NCBI GenBank assembly: GCA_019843655.1
Contig: JACDQD010000011.1
Coordinates: 4,382,604-4,446,603 of the forward strand
Origin: Lethocerus indicus
Taxonomy: Eukaryota > Arthropoda > Insecta > Hemiptera > Belostomatidae
DNA length: 64,000 bases
Reading direction: 5' to 3'
Shown here: piece by piece, positions 31,962-45,800 of the stretch
How the letters are laid out: every line of letters begins with the position of its first letter
Numbering within the stretch: the first letter of the stretch is position 1
Made by a program: the position numbers and the translations under genes
The notes under the pieces: model-generated
The model's database searches: none
The model's input: only the letters and a program-made list of their open reading frames with translations
What the model was told of the DNA's origin: nothing

Positions 31962-34900
31962 CTGAAACCCAACCACATTACCAATAACAAGACGGTATTC
32001 GTATACTCATGAATCGTGTTTAAGACAGGGACATTTAGACGAACGACTAACACGGAATCCCCCATACCCGACTCAACAGAAAGGAGTTAAACAGAAAATT
32101 CGGATGTTCACCGTCATTAGATTGATCACGGACAGACCGTGACTTCATCATACCAACAATCTGACGAAGTCGCCAAATCCCGGTTCCTCAAGTCCCATTC
32201 CCGCCCTACGCCTCATCCTAATTTGCCCGTTCAGGCACTCTCCTCTATCACCCGTCCATTATCCACCGACGGTTGCTTAGACGCCACTGTTAATAGCCGA
32301 GACTGGTTAGGTTTAGATTTACTAACCGTATTCTTCAACATCCTGACGCCTGAACTAATGATTAAATCACCAATCTGTTGTTTCAATGAGGTTAAATTAC
32401 CTACTTACGTTTTCATTGGATGAAGGAAAGACATAATTGTAGATCTCATCGATAAAACATTGTTTCCTCTTCTTGTACTCCGCTAGGGCCGAGTCGCTCC
32501 ACCGTCGGTTGTAAACTCCGACTTCGCTGCCAATTCTCCCTGCACAAATTTTGTAGTTGAAACAAATATAGAAATAAAATTTCGTTATAGAAATTTAATT
32601 ACATAATATTTCTGGAATTATTCGAAGACATTGTGTTTCATTATCACCAGATCCATTACATGAGTGTTGAGGAAAACTGTTTGCTTGTTGAGAAATCAAG
32701 TTTTAGCAGTCTGTTAATTTGAACGGATACAAATAACAAAGCTCTTCGTGTATTACGTATGTTTTCCTGACTATTTCAGGAAGCCTGGGTCTAGGAATGT
32801 TATCACTTTAGTTTAAATTTACCTCCAACTGCCCCCTTAATTGTAAGTTAATATACGAAAAATGAAAATCATTTGGCTTGGAAAAATATTCGCCTTACCC
32901 AAATAGTTGAAGGCGTGCGCGATTTCACGGGCCACCATTGTTCCCAGCATTCCGTAATTTAAGGCCCTAAAATATTAATTACAGAAGAAATATAATAATT
33001 ACAATCTAAATAATAATTAACTTAAATTTTATAATTTAATTGAACATCTCCAGTAGCCGAAACCCACAGGTCCATTTCATAGTGACAATTAAAAATAGTT
33101 TCATTAGTCTACTGTATTTAATTTTAAAATCGCAGCTCCAATTATATTTTTCCGAGTGAAAATGACTTTAAAGGGAACATCCGTGTAAATCATGTTGGGT
33201 CGCCTATTAATTTTCATTTTTCGATTACTTACTCCAGTCCATTATCGAAGAAAGGCTGAGCCAAAATAGTGTCGGGAATTCCTGAAACAGAGGGTTTAAA
33301 ATTTAGCTACAGTATATTTCTCGTGTACAAAATTAAACAGTGTAATTGAATTGTAGTTCACTCACGAATGGTATTGCTCATTGTATCGTAGTGGACCGTA
33401 ATTAAACCAGACTGCTGGCTCCTGAGAAAGAAAAAAAGAAATATATTTCATGAAAAAGCGCGAGTGATACTGCCGATATATTGGCAAAACGATTTTAAAT
33501 GAACAGCGGAAGGTTCTTGGGCTTGTTTTTCAGCAAAATTTGCCTTTTTCTTGTTTGTTTGTATTCAAAAATGATATTTTTGTAACAGCTGCCAGTCCCC
33601 TCCATGCAATAGTCTCGCCCCACTGTTTGGAACACGGACTATTCGACATCACCGTCTTCTAAATTAATAAATTTTCTTTTCTAAGAACCTTCTTTTCATA
33701 AGAACGTCACAGATTATAGTATTTTTGCTTCGATGTTTACCAGTCAGTGGCGCCGTCATACTGACCATATATTGGCTTCGCTGTCGGCCTTCGTCGAGAG
33801 TACGTTCAGCAAGTTCGCAAGATGGGTGGTCTTGTTGATATATTCCTGAAAATGGAATAATCAAAAAATTGACGGTTTCGATTTTAATTTCGTTCTTAGC
33901 CCGCTGAAGGTAAGGTTGATGTTTTGCTTACGGGATCGTCAAATATGGCGTCGACGGTGGGCTCGACAGTGTAACCGTATAGCTTGTCCATGTGGAGGAT
34001 TTCTCGGACAGCTTCCGCCCTTGTCGCGTCGTCCATCCATTTTGCATTGGCGATGATATCTGCCGCGGCGACCATTATGCGAGTCACCATATCCTCAACC
34101 TCCAAAACAAAATTATTAATTTATCCCTCGTTACCAATATTGACTAACAACGCGATTCAGAATTTACACCTACCTTTGTGGTGACTGAATTCCCGGTTCC
34201 CCTTTTCAAGGCTTGTAGGTAATCAAGATCAACCAAACCGGAAATTACTCTTGCGCATAAAACATCCCTGAAAAATCAATAAGGTATTGAATAAAATTTT
34301 GGTTCCTAAAATGTATTGTTTATTGGCGTCGCTTGCGTGCAGTTGCAAAAGGGGAAAGGAGACCGTGAACATCGATTAGAGCAGTCTAAGTATATAATAC
34401 GATATGAAAACTAAAATAATTAATGGAATACCTGGAATATTTCCAATCGATTCCAATGAATACGTCCATGCTGCGTTTCAATTCTTCCATGTATATGTTA
34501 ACGTGGGGCGCAAGAGTATACATAATTTGCATCCATACCCCCAGTTCTAAAAATAGAGAATACAGAAAGATGTAATTAAAATAATAAAAACGTTTATTTC
34601 GTGCTATGTTAAATAATACGGTAATTTAAATGAAGGGTACTGGTAACAGAGAAAATTAATGCGTCTAACAACCTGCTCTTACTAGCTACAACGTTTTACT
34701 GAGCTTATAAATTAGAATTGAAGGATTTTAAGGATTTTTTAAGGAATTTATGAACAACATGAGGACTAAATAACTTTATCGTTACATATTATATATTTGG
34801 GGCCGACATGGGGGAGAAATCCAAAATGTCCGCATATCCCTTAAACTCAATGAACTCTAAAAAAGGTGAACCGAATCGTGTGTTTCAAATGTCCACAAGT

Positions 34901-37292
34901 TGGCCTAACCTAATTCGTGATCCTCAAATTTTTCAATCGCCTTCGACAATTTTTCGAAATACGTTATATCGTATACGATGACCGTTCCGTTTTCTATGTA
35001 ATTCTCTATGTCTATGCAGCCGTACTGTTCGGAACTGTATTCCATGATTAATCTCACGTACTCCTTCCAGTCGATCTGCAATCAATTCGTACATATTGTA
35101 TTATCGTACATACAACTATAGGCAAGCAGCTATTTAACAATCATCGCAGTATCGAATTTATATTGACGGAGCTTTGAAACGTTGGTTTGAGGTTTTAGCA
35201 CGTTTTATGTTCTAAGTATGGTCACTGACTGTAAATAGTGAAATAATTAAAACAAAGGCATAAATAGTTTCGGGACTGATGTTTTTGTACGCAATTTGTG
35301 TCTAAAAATATAGCCAAATGCTCGAATTATTTCTGCAATTTCTATAATTGTTGTCATAAAATTAGCTCTCAAAATATTTTACCTTCGACTTATTCGAAGC
35401 TGTCGCTTTGTCGACAACCGACTGGAGTTCGTTCAGTGTCATCGTTTCCGGTGGCGAAGATCCTGTCTTATGTATTGAAACATTGGTCTGCGGAAAGTTA
35501 ATACACAAATGTTTTTAAAGATATAATATATAAAAATGTTTGTATAAATAATAATGCGTTAGGTCAGTGGTTTCGGTCAGTCGGGAACCTCAATTTCGCT
35601 CGACTGAGCCGCTATTTCTCTGTTGCTTTGCAAATTAAAGATTTTACGCACCGATGTCTGGCTGTTGTTTGTGCTTCGATCTATATACATGAATTTGCGT
35701 TCAGACTTTAGAGAAATAGCATGGAAATTCTACAGTTAGATTTGTCCCTCCTCCCACTTCCCCCAATCCTGTGATAAATCAAGCGCAAACGCTATTCTTC
35801 TTCTTGCGTTTTATTTACCTTCAGCTCAATGTAAATACGGTAAATCGTCCGGGCAGCTTTCTCGACGTCTCGGCCGTAGCCTGCGTAGACGTCGCGCTTT
35901 TCCAGAATGCGAAAGTAATCGAGAAAATTTACCGTCGCCAAAACCCAGTTATTCGGCCACAGCGTTGCATAGTTGGCGGACAATGGGCTCTGCTTGTCTA
36001 TACTAAAATCGAGGAAATGAAGAATATACGTAGTTATGTATTAAATATGTACATAGTGTATAGAATACTATATGTGTTGGCGACAGAACAGGACAGGTGT
36101 TTACATGTGGTCGAACGGAGGCATGAATACAATTCGGCAGTCCTCTGTCCATATGTGAGAGGCCAATATGTCCAATTTCAACTTGGCGATGGCGTTGGCC
36201 AGAGTTCTGGAGAGCGGCTGCTGAACTCCGCTGTCGAGAGGCGGCAGAAAGCTCAGTCCCACCTCGCTGATCACCTCTTTCAGCCGGTTCACACCGTATT
36301 TCTCCATCGCTTCTGCAGAAAGCGGAGACATATTTAAATATTCCTTTTCCCTCTTTATACGAGAGCGTGCACGCAAAACCGTGCCACTGGTATTTTAAAG
36401 ATTCGTACCGTAATTCATACACGCCCTGTACATTTTTCTTGCGTCGACGACTGCCGGTGTATCATAATGAGAGATAGTCTCTTCCAGAAATTCTGCGAAA
36501 AAAATTTTTAAATTAATACGTACGATTAATATTGATCCCTCTTTTTTTCATAAACAGAAGGTGGGGGAAAAAAATGTAAAAATCATTCAATACCAGAAGA
36601 AAAGAATCCCCATCTGACTACAGAAATCTTTTTTTTGACATATAATAATAATAATAAAAACTTAACGTATTACTCTTATATGTGTATACTGAATGTAGAG
36701 TTCGATTAATTGAACCTGTATTGTATATTTTTTACAAATTGGAAAAAATATCCGAAAGAAGGTGTCGCTAGGGAGATCACCTATAGATTTCCGCTGGGCC
36801 AGCTTCGATAGCTCCGGCAGCCTGCCCGAATCAGGATGGAGCTCGGTCCAGCGGCCGCAGACGAATCCGTAGAAATCGTCGCAGGGGTCGGCGCTCCGAT
36901 TCATCGATTCCGCCACGATTGAGGCTGAAATCAGAGATTATAGACAATCGCTAATAAATGAAGATTCTTATATATATAACTGAAATTACTCGAAGTTTTA
37001 AAATGTATTTAATTTAACTGACCTGATCGTATGCACTTTTCTGACAGGCAGATCCTCTGGCTTTCATCTGTTAATTGTAATAGTAAAATATTAGAGGGAA
37101 TAGTAGTATATCGAATGCGTTCACAGAATTAATATCTTTTATGCATTTAAACAGCAGAATTGAGATTAGAATTAAGCCGATAAGAAAACGCTATAAATAC
37201 CGAATAATGATATGCACAATGCTATGAAGAAGACCAGGCAGAATATTAGCAAAATTGCTAAGGATATTATCAAACAATTTGTCCTCCTGCAT
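31549..37292 (-). CDS. Gene B: catalytically inactive neprilysin-like protein (first coding exon missing)
   Basis: Exons in transcript order: 37292-37201, 37067-37023, 36924-36781, 36492-36409, 36312-36105, 36002-35819, 35487-35383, 35075-34910, 34546-34432, 34267-34174, 34099-33932, 33845-33766, 33421-33366, 33281-33233, 32966-32899, 32539-32409, 31961-31794, 31704-31549. They join into one open frame of 704 codons including the stop, with the same phases as gene A. The fold-marking parts are intact: anchor, CLSEKC, SADPCDDFYGFVCGRW, ALNYG and NMNPAKKC. Catalytic residues are not: NAYY is TVHY, HExxH is REIAH, the ENxAD glutamate is shifted or replaced by aspartate, and the HSPxxxR histidine is arginine. 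An intact frame with lost chemistry suggests a retained binding or decoy role, as inferred for Drosophila neprilysin-like proteins. Confidence 0.85.
32147..32330 (+). repeat. Dispersed repeat in a gene B intron (paired with 26517-26650)
   Basis: Contains AAATCCCGGTTCCTCAAGTC and a C-rich block like that of the gene A intron copy. Lies between gene B exons 32539-32409 and 31961-31794. Identity of the element not recognised. Confidence 0.4.
32899..32966 (-). CDS. Gene B exon: degenerate zinc site REIAH
   Basis: Encodes ALNYGMLGTMVAREIAHAFN where active paralogues have IGHEVTHG or LGHELTHG. The first zinc histidine is arginine, while the glutamate and second histidine remain. ALNYG and exon length (68 nt) are unchanged, so the alignment is certain. 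With the neighbouring losses at TVHY (33421-33366), zinc binding and hydrolysis are very unlikely. Confidence 0.92.
37201..37292 (-). CDS. Gene B exon: signal-anchor transmembrane segment
   Basis: Encodes CRRTNC followed by about 23 hydrophobic residues (LIISLAILLIFCLVFFIALC...). Same entry phase as the gene A and gene C anchor exons, so a cytoplasmic N-terminal exon must lie upstream. A candidate ends at the strong donor CAG|GTAAGT at about 38214. It would encode RKNRPTDGTVRV if entered after the TAATAA at about 38265, but no start codon was found for it. Confidence 0.7.
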
Positions 37293-37467
37293 CTGAAAAT
37301 AAATCGTAGGAATTATTTATTTGTTTTTATATAATTAAAACAAATATAAGTTCTAAGTTCAATAGATCTCCAAGAAGGGTGAAAATTATATGCTAAAGCA
37401 AAAAACTACATAAACATTCAAACTCCATCCAAATTACCCGACAAATTGGTCGTTGTTAACAATTATA

Positions 37468-37640
37468 TTGGGTTGGCAACTAAGTCATTGCGGATTCCAC
37501 CGATTTGTATTTTTACGCATGTTTACATCTTCGAATGTCGATGTACCTTTTGAAACGTTATTAATTGATACTGTATGAAACATTCGGTAGCAAACTTGCA
37601 AAGATTTCAACATTACGAACATTATCGTGAATTATAAACG
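37468..37640 (+). mobile_element. Mariner-type transposon terminal fragment
   Basis: Starts at a TA dinucleotide with TTGGGTTGGCAACTAAGTCA then TTGCGGATTCC, which matches the inverted terminal repeats of mariner elements. The next about 140 bp (ACGTTATTAATTGATACTGT, GGTAGCAAACTTGCAAAGAT) resemble mariner 5' untranslated sequence. No transposase frame and no second terminal repeat are visible, so it is a truncated relic. Its exact right end is uncertain. Confidence 0.65.
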
Positions 37641-40516
37641 AAGCTAGTCGAGTGAGTATTAATAACAGTAGCCACCTACATTGGTGCAGCTGCCGAATCA
37701 TTTGTTTTCTGTTTTCCAGGCATAGCAGGCGATCCTAAAACATTCAAACAGTACATTAGTAGCAGTTTATTTGCTCGTACACATAAATTCCTAGTTTTTC
37801 AACAAAGAGCAGTGCCGAATAAAAAGTTTAACCTTTAAAATCAAACGGGAATTAACGTTTGTTCGATAGAGTCTTTCTTTAAGGTAAAAACGAAGATACA
37901 AGCCATGTGTTTGGGACTAAATTTAAATTAATGTAATTTTGAAACGTTATACAAAAAAATGTGCATTCCACTTTTCTACTGTAGCTCTTTGCAATCCGTC
38001 ATATATTACGCAACATATATATTAATAAACAGGGGATATTCCCCTGACAAATAGAAAGTATAGAAAAATGAAAATTGATATTAATATTAATCCACCTTGA
38101 AGGCAGGTGTAATATGTCTATTTCACATCAACATTAATGGGCAAGTTTGAGACTAAAACTTTTACTGACGCCAACCGGGCGATTGAATGAAAAGTGAAAA
38201 GGAAAACTTACCTGACACGGACTGTTCCGTCTGTCGGTCTATTTTTGCGGCTTCTTGGTGTAAATTATTAACGGGGAAATTCGACTTTTCCAAGCTGGGA
38301 TTCGGGTTGTCGAACTTTCAAGAAGTAAAACGGAATCGTGGAGGCCTCTGGTCCGACTGGCTGTTGCGGAGCAGCCGGTTGAACCGCCCCACGGGGCGGT
38401 GGGGGCTCCCCACTAGAGCGTCAGAAGATTGCAGTTTGGGAATTGTGGCAGAAAACATTTGTAGAAGGAGAAACTTCAGTTTGTTCGCCTTCACCTTAAT
38501 TCAGATTAACTCGTCCCCGGTATCCTTTGTTTGTTGTATGTAACGAAAAGTCACATTCAATAACGCAAGAACTTCCTCTTCGTCGTGGACTCATTCTTGC
38601 CGTTGGCTCCACCCCACGGATCCTCGGGAGAGACCTCGCTGAGGGAAGACCTAAAACCGCTTGTCCTATGATAGTGGATCGCATTGAAAGTAAAACCCCT
38701 ACCTGCGACTTGTAATAGCATATGGGCCTCAAAGGGGTTCCGACACCGGCTGCCATCAAGAGGTCTCTTCCGGTTTCATCGCAGAGCGGCCAGTGCCAGT
38801 GGTCCGATAGGCCTCGTCTTCAGCCTACATACAAGGAGGATTAAATGGAAGAAATAATTAACCAGCTTTTTACTGACTCCTCGCATATATTTGACCGTAA
38901 TATGGACACAACATATATACAATAATATAGACAAATAATGTGTGATCAAATGTAAAATTTCGTCTGTAATAAAGTGAACTACTTACGGATAATGCCCGTC
39001 GATGAAGCATCCTTTCATTACTGGCATTACTATGGTTTTTTCTTGGTTATGTATATATATGCATTTATGTATTGTGCGTGTGTCTCAATATACAAGTATT
39101 ACCTTTGGATTCCTTTGAACAGCTTACAGAATACTACACTGGGACATCCTGTTTGCACTGTCACTTACTGTTACTATGGGGGTTGTTCAGTTTGTCGCAT
39201 ATACGTCCTGACCGTTTTTTGGTCCTCAGGTGATTGTCATTTCGTTCGTCAGTTGGTCACATTGTTCGAAACCATCGATCGGTCCTGCTTTTATCGTTCG
39301 GAAATGTGAATAAAGCTTGAAATTACAATAATTCGTGATAAGAAGCGGTGGAGAAAACAGGACGGATGTCCTATCGTAGTAGGCAGATGACGCAATATAT
39401 GGGAGCTACTTTAGGAATCTTTTTTCTCGATAATTCATACATGAATACCAGAAAGCGACGAGGGTATTTCTTCCTGTGATATACTACGATTTAATATCTT
39501 GTCCAGTAACACTTACATCCTATTTCCTGCCTAGATTGCTTTCGCTACGTTCTTGCATTTTCGCAATCTAAAGGTTCATTCACAATTAAACTTCGCTATG
39601 AATTATATAAAATATAATTTAAGATTCCTCGTTGTTCCCAAAATAAGGACTGTAACATTTTTAATATTATTTTAGTCGGTTAATTGACAAATAATTTGAA
39701 TAATTTGGGGAAGACTGTCCAGAAAAAAACACGTCAGTTTTCAAAAATTAATCAGTTTATTTAAACTTAGGGAATTGAACAATTCTAAATCACTGAATCT
39801 ACTCACACACACACGCACTTGTCCAAAAATTCAAACTCTAAAACAGCCTAATAGTGTAAGGAATTGATTACCGTACGGGCGAAACAAACACTTAACTTAT
39901 CACAAGTGGGTAACTCGCATTATGCCACAATACTGTCTCAGTATAAGAGAGGACGGAATCAGTATATAATTGTATAGAGCGTTGCAGTCATGGCGCCGAA
40001 AACCGTTGTTTCTGGGTTCGAACAATTCGTTCCCGAATGCAAAACAACAATGCATATATGTATCAATGAAATTAAATTTTATCCTATATGTAAAAATGGC
40101 AGGGCAGACTCACTGTAAAATTACATCAGTACGACGATGCAATCAAAGTTGACGCGGAGAAAATGTCGGTATATATAAAATAAAGAAACGTTTATGCTAT
40201 AGATTGCAAATGTAGATATCATAACTAATTTTTAGATGTATAATATGTGGCTTATCCTTAATTTTTAATTTATAACTTATCCAGTAGAGACTTTTCAATT
40301 ATTTTTTTCACATTTACGTTTCAGGGAATTCCCTACCTTGAGCTATTTGCATGTACCCACTACAAAGTGTTAAAATAAAGGAAAAAACAGTTTCTTTTAT
40401 CTTATTGTAATTTTTCTCTTCATTTTATTTTATTTGGTACTTTATGTACTTTTTATAAATGCTCTCACAGGTGTATAAATGTAAATAAATATTTAGTAAT
40501 AACAATATATCTTATA

Positions 40517-40522
40517 TTTATT
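40517..40522 (-). other. Candidate polyadenylation signal for gene C
   Basis: AATAAA on the minus strand, about 240 bp beyond the gene C stop. Another lies at 40424-40429. Confidence 0.3.
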
Positions 40523-40758
40523 TACATAATACTTAAATCGTATTCTTCTTTCAAATCCGTCTTGCCACTATTGTTCACTATTTCGGATGCCCCCGCGCCA
40601 GTATAAGATTGGGGAACCCCTGCTTTAATATAGTGCTATCGATGGAAGAGATGCTGTTTTCAAACTCTAGATTACTAGTGTGACTGACACATCGGAGTGT
40701 CGTGTCTTGAGAGTGCGGGTTGATGACTCCGGGTGTTCACAGTGGCCGGCCCCGTCCC

Positions 40759-42823
40759 TCAGTCGACCCAGAGCTTGCACCTGTCCGCCGGGTTCATCGC
40801 CGAGCCCTGGCGGCACTTCCACGACGCCGAAAACTCCGGCAGGTTCATCAGCGGTATTTTGACGCGGACGAAACTCGGGCTGTGCTCGTCCTTCAGCGAT
40901 TCAATCAGACCCGTGTTCGTGTACTCCGAACACCATATCTGAAACGGCCGTTAAAAAGTAGACGACAACAATAAATTACCTCGAGTACTTAAATGCCAGA
41001 ATGTGCATTTAGAAAAAAGCGCCCGTTCGGTTAATAGGAATTCGGTTTGCTCACGTTCGCGTATGTGAGGAAGAAGAGTTGGTCGTGCGTGTAGTTCTGA
41101 AGGCCCGGCAGCTTCGGCTCTTCGCCATGCCTGTACACGTAGGCGTTGTAGGCCATCAAGGCTTCACGCAGACCACCGTTGTCGGCTAAGTTTTCTCCGA
41201 GAGTCAAGTTGCCGTTCACCTGCAGGCATTATCAACTCATCATTCGACTGAAAATTTCAATTGATTCGATGGGGGTTGTCAAACAAGTCCACAGAACGGT
41301 CTGAAATCTGCTTGGACTCCTACTTAGACACGATGCAACATTCCATCCAAGAAACCATATGGCGTGGTCAAGACAATATAAGACAGAAGTGGAGACAGAC
41401 TATGTTCTTTTAGACCGCAACCTATTTATGTCCGGTTAAATGTTCCCGTTGCAGGAAAGTACCGGAGAAAATACGTTCAGTGCCCGATTTTCGAACTATT
41501 TACATTAGAAACGGAACTGGCCGCGGACTCTGGCCAGTGTAATGGTCTATTTTTAGGGAGGTCTATTTATAACTTGGGCCAGTTATCATGGCAAGGCCAC
41601 ACTGAACGCTCTTTAAGGTCCACTTCCTTCCTATTGCGAACCCTGGCGGTATGCTAATAGATCTTCAGCCATTCTGTTATTGGATGTAAGTAATTTAGAT
41701 TTTCATGTCTGTTTTTCTGCTGCTAGAACTTGGAAAATTGCAAACAAAATCACAGAAGCGGCCGAAGTATGTTGTTTAGATATAGATAGTATCTCTAGAA
41801 ATAGACACTCTCCGGATGAATTATACCGGCCGTGTACAAACCTTTGTGAAAGTCACACAAAAAGTGGTTTAGGTATGAGGTAGGCCATCTACCTAACTCT
41901 CCGATCTATCGGAGTGATTTTTTTTCAAATATCAAAGCATCAAACCACTGAAATTTTCAAAATCGAAACATGTGAAATTACCGTTCTGTTAACTCTGGCC
42001 AAGTAATAGTTGTCGTACTCTTCAACGTAGCACTTGGTCCTGTTGTTGTATTCATCGATTGATGAATTGGTCCACCATTTCTGGAGATTGCCGTCCTTGT
42101 CGTATTGCCTGCCTGTTCAGCAAAAATGAGTCGTAGATCAATTTAAGAAATAAAATATCGACGGAATAAGTTATTATCTAGCATGGAAGTAATCTTGCAG
42201 ATCGGTTTAATAAACATCAATCGTGTTTTATTCAAATGTGACTTTTAATATTTGATTAAAATCCGATGCCTGCTCTATCGATAGCAGTTAGCATATTTAT
42301 GCTGGTTAGGATTAAATATTTAATTACCCTAATTAAATCACAAATAAAAAAATCACTATTTCTATCATAAAGCAATTCACCCACCGGTGTTATCGAAGCC
42401 GTGTGTCAGTTCGTGGCCCAATATAACGCCTATACCTCCGTAATTCAAGGCCCTAAAATTGAAAGTAGATATATTAAATATTTCGATAATTCTAAACTTA
42501 CTTAAGTACGCTTGATTTTTATTTTAAGGAAACCGGTCTGCATCCAGGATCATCGGCAGTCGACAAGTGTAAGGAAATTACTGACGGTGACGAAAAGTAC
42601 CTCAAAATAATCTAGTTGTTACTAGAAATACTTTATTTCGAAAACCTCCTCATAAATAAGATGAAAATACGTTAAAGTTATAGTAACTATTTACGAGAAA
42701 AATTGGGAAACTTACTCCAAGCCTAGATCGTAGAATGGAAACTGTAATATCCCAGCAGGAACGGCTGTAAACAGCGTGTTTATATCGTTAACCGTATATG
42801 AAGCAAGTTATAATCTAGTGATC

Positions 42824-42882
<59 letters not shown>

Positions 42883-45800
42883 TATATTATTTTTAAAAGG
42901 TTTTACATAACTTCATAAAATGTGACAAATTTGAATGAACATAAAAGATTCCGTAAAAGTTGGTTTTGATTTTAAATAAATCACTGTATATTACATTTAC
43001 ATTAACTAGATGTACGTCAAATTCTATGTTATAAATACATGTCCTTTACTGCTGAAAAGAGTTATTTTCAAATTTGTACATCACTCTCTGACAGTAGTAT
43101 CTTCCTGATTAATATTTTACCATCACCATTAATTTCAATTATATCCTTATAGCAATAGCAATTATCGAGCTTAAAGAAGATCTGGAATACTTACTGATTG
43201 AATTGTCAGAGGGATTGTAGTATGCATTTATGTCCAAGGGATCAAATTCAGGGCTGAAATCAATGAAAATTATTTCGTTTCATACGGTACATAAAATATA
43301 AATAATTTTAATAATAAATGCTGAAAAAATGATGAAAAAACTGCCCTCAGTTTCTACCATTTTACTAGGCCACAGAAGCAAGAGGCAAGAAAGAGCCACT
43401 GAATATTGTGTAACATATTTGTAAAATATTTAATAGATTTCCTTTCGTTGATTAATTCAGGAAGGCATTTATCTTATATTTTGGTACTAATCTTTTATTA
43501 TTAGGTATTAGCCTTCAATATTTTGTTTTATTCTTATTTCGCATTCAGATTATTCCTCAGGTAATCGTGGGATAATTAGCAACTGTGGGTGTCAGCACTG
43601 GTTAGTAAGCGGCTCGGGTAGCGTTCTTCGCACGGATGGGCTATTCGCAATTTTTCGGACGCATTTTTTTACGGTTTTTGGCGTAGTTATCGTTGTTTCT
43701 GATTTGAAATATCTAATTTGTGATTGTCTAAATGTGATAAGTGCAGTGAATCGGTTCAAGAACGGTTAATAAATGTAAACTCGGTAACTTCTTCAAGTGG
43801 TAAGTGCTATCATTTCCGATTTCAAGTTTTCCTTATACAATACTACGAATTGTTCTTTTTCACCCAAAATTGTTGGAAATTTACAGTATACCCAGCAATT
43901 GTAAGATACACACAATTGCGCAGTAATTGAAAGATGTACAATATATTAAAATATTGAATATATATTTTGTCTGATGTACTCGAGATTTCCCAGTTCCAAA
44001 ATGGCGGCCGTTGGCATTGACTAAACCGCCATTACTGAACTTTTCTATTAGCAGAAAAATTACAACTCATCGCGCCTAGTTCAACGATTTAAGTATAGTT
44101 GCGAGATATTTCATGGTAAATTAACGCGAGACGCCAATTACTTACAATGAACTATTATGCGGTGTATGTATGGATTTCAGTTGGCTTATCGATCCTTCTC
44201 GGAGGAGGCTCAGGACGTTTGAAAGGTGAGTCGATTCATTAATTGTGATCTGAAAATGGAAAACATTCACTTCCAATAGTAAAAATAGTCAGTCAGTCCC
44301 TTCTTATTGTTATTTTCGATGAACAATAAGAACGTGGCTTTAACCTACGCCGGCGTAATACCGTTCCATTTGCCCGCGATTCGTTAACCACTCCGGGTAG
44401 GCGACGAATTTCCTGATGGAGGAAACTTTTCCCAGGGTCATAGCCTTTGTCTCTTCGTCCATCCATTTCAAACGACTGACCAGTTTCGAAAATACGTCCT
44501 GTATAATCTGAAGCATCTCATTCACCTGAAATAATTCCGAACAGTGCATTACAATTTCCATTCCCAAGGCCAGCATAAAACCATAAGGTTAAATTCTCAA
44601 CATTAGTTGTAATCTGTGCACAAATAGCAATACTTGACATTATCATTGACTAATATTTGGGCTTACATGGTCACAAAACATTGAAGGGTAAACACAAAAG
44701 TTAAAGCATGTAATTATAACTATAATAGCTCAAAAGCAGCACAACTACATAACTCTAAAAACTGCTAATATAGAATATTACTTAAGTACTACATAGTTAT
44801 GTAAGCAGAGTTGTATTTAAATTGAACTGACATTAATGTAATTAATTATACATTAATGATGTTAATATATGTTAATTTAATTTCTTCAATTTGCTAATGT
44901 ATGTATTTAATGTTCATATTATTTGTTATGAAGGGTGTAATTAATTTCAGACATGCTTTGTTGTACATCAATTACTATAATACATTTGTAACATAACATA
45001 GGTAATTACAAATGGCCCGATAAATCAAATGTAAATGAACAAAAGTCAAATGAAAAGGGGCTTCTACTTTTGTCTGTGGATTATCAGCAGGAAATGAATA
45101 GTTTACGAATTGCATCATATTACACTGATGAGTCTGAAACCTGAAAGTGGTTATGTATTGCTTACATTCAAGTTGAAAAACTAAAAAGCAGGTTTTCCTG
45201 AATAAAAGATACAGCATATTAACTGAGTCCTGTTTCAAAACTATTGCTATTTCAGGTTTCATTTTTCTTGTATAAGGTAAAGAAGAATTTATTCCTTAAC
45301 CCCATTCAGTACTTTTACTTCTAGCTTTTATTTACTTCAATTATTTGTAATTACCTATACCAACTTCCAAATCAATTAGAGTAATTTCTATGAAAGACAC
45401 TTATTATTATATAAATTAAATATTATAATAATTGCAATCTTTTCCAGGCTTGATTTCACCTACAGAACTGTGAATTCAATGGTGGAGACCAGATGGAGGT
45501 ATGTTATATTTATTTAACTCAATATAAATATGAAATTGAAATTACATTAATGATGTCAGAATGGACAAGAATGAGCAAACATTAGTTTATGTATCTGTCT
45601 ATATATGTAACACATAAGATTACACTTAACTGATGTTTTAAAATGACAGCATTTATTTTAGAAATGTTTCTTTAAATATCAATGTCTAATTTTAAGAAGT
45701 ATCTTCTTACAATCAAATTGACATATATGCTATTCTTTCTGTGCTTCTATTATTTATTGATTCTATCGAAATTCTGGCTTTACTAACCATCTTATTCTCT

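Larger units (their letters stand above)
37293..40758. other. Interval between genes B and C
   Basis: Expected to contain gene B's first exon and promoter and gene C's 3' end. It holds a mariner terminal fragment (37468-37640), a GC-richer block at about 38200-38780 with two minus-strand donors (CAG|GTAAGT near 38214, CAG|GTAGGG near 38697), and AT-rich sequence. No complete gene recognised. Confidence 0.45.

Noticed and set aside
33590..33660. Similar cysteine-containing segment in the equivalent gene B intron (DYCMEGTGSCYKN)
   Set aside because: That frame has an in-frame TAG at its start and no good donor; direct splicing of the flanking exons gives a continuous frame.
43724..43930. Plus-strand frame with KCDKCSESV and a nearby GTAAGT, suggesting a zinc-finger exon
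   Set aside because: There is no ATG in frame, no partner exon was found, and it lies in a gene C intron. Two closely spaced cysteines alone are not enough.
44155..44226. Plus-strand small ORF ([18 protein letters not shown]...) followed by a GTGAGT donor, looking like a signal-peptide first exon nested in gene C
   Set aside because: It is the exact antisense of gene C exon 44249-44146, which encodes [14 protein letters not shown] and fits paralogue sequence, frame and phase. The plus-strand frame reaches a stop a few codons into the only candidate second exon.
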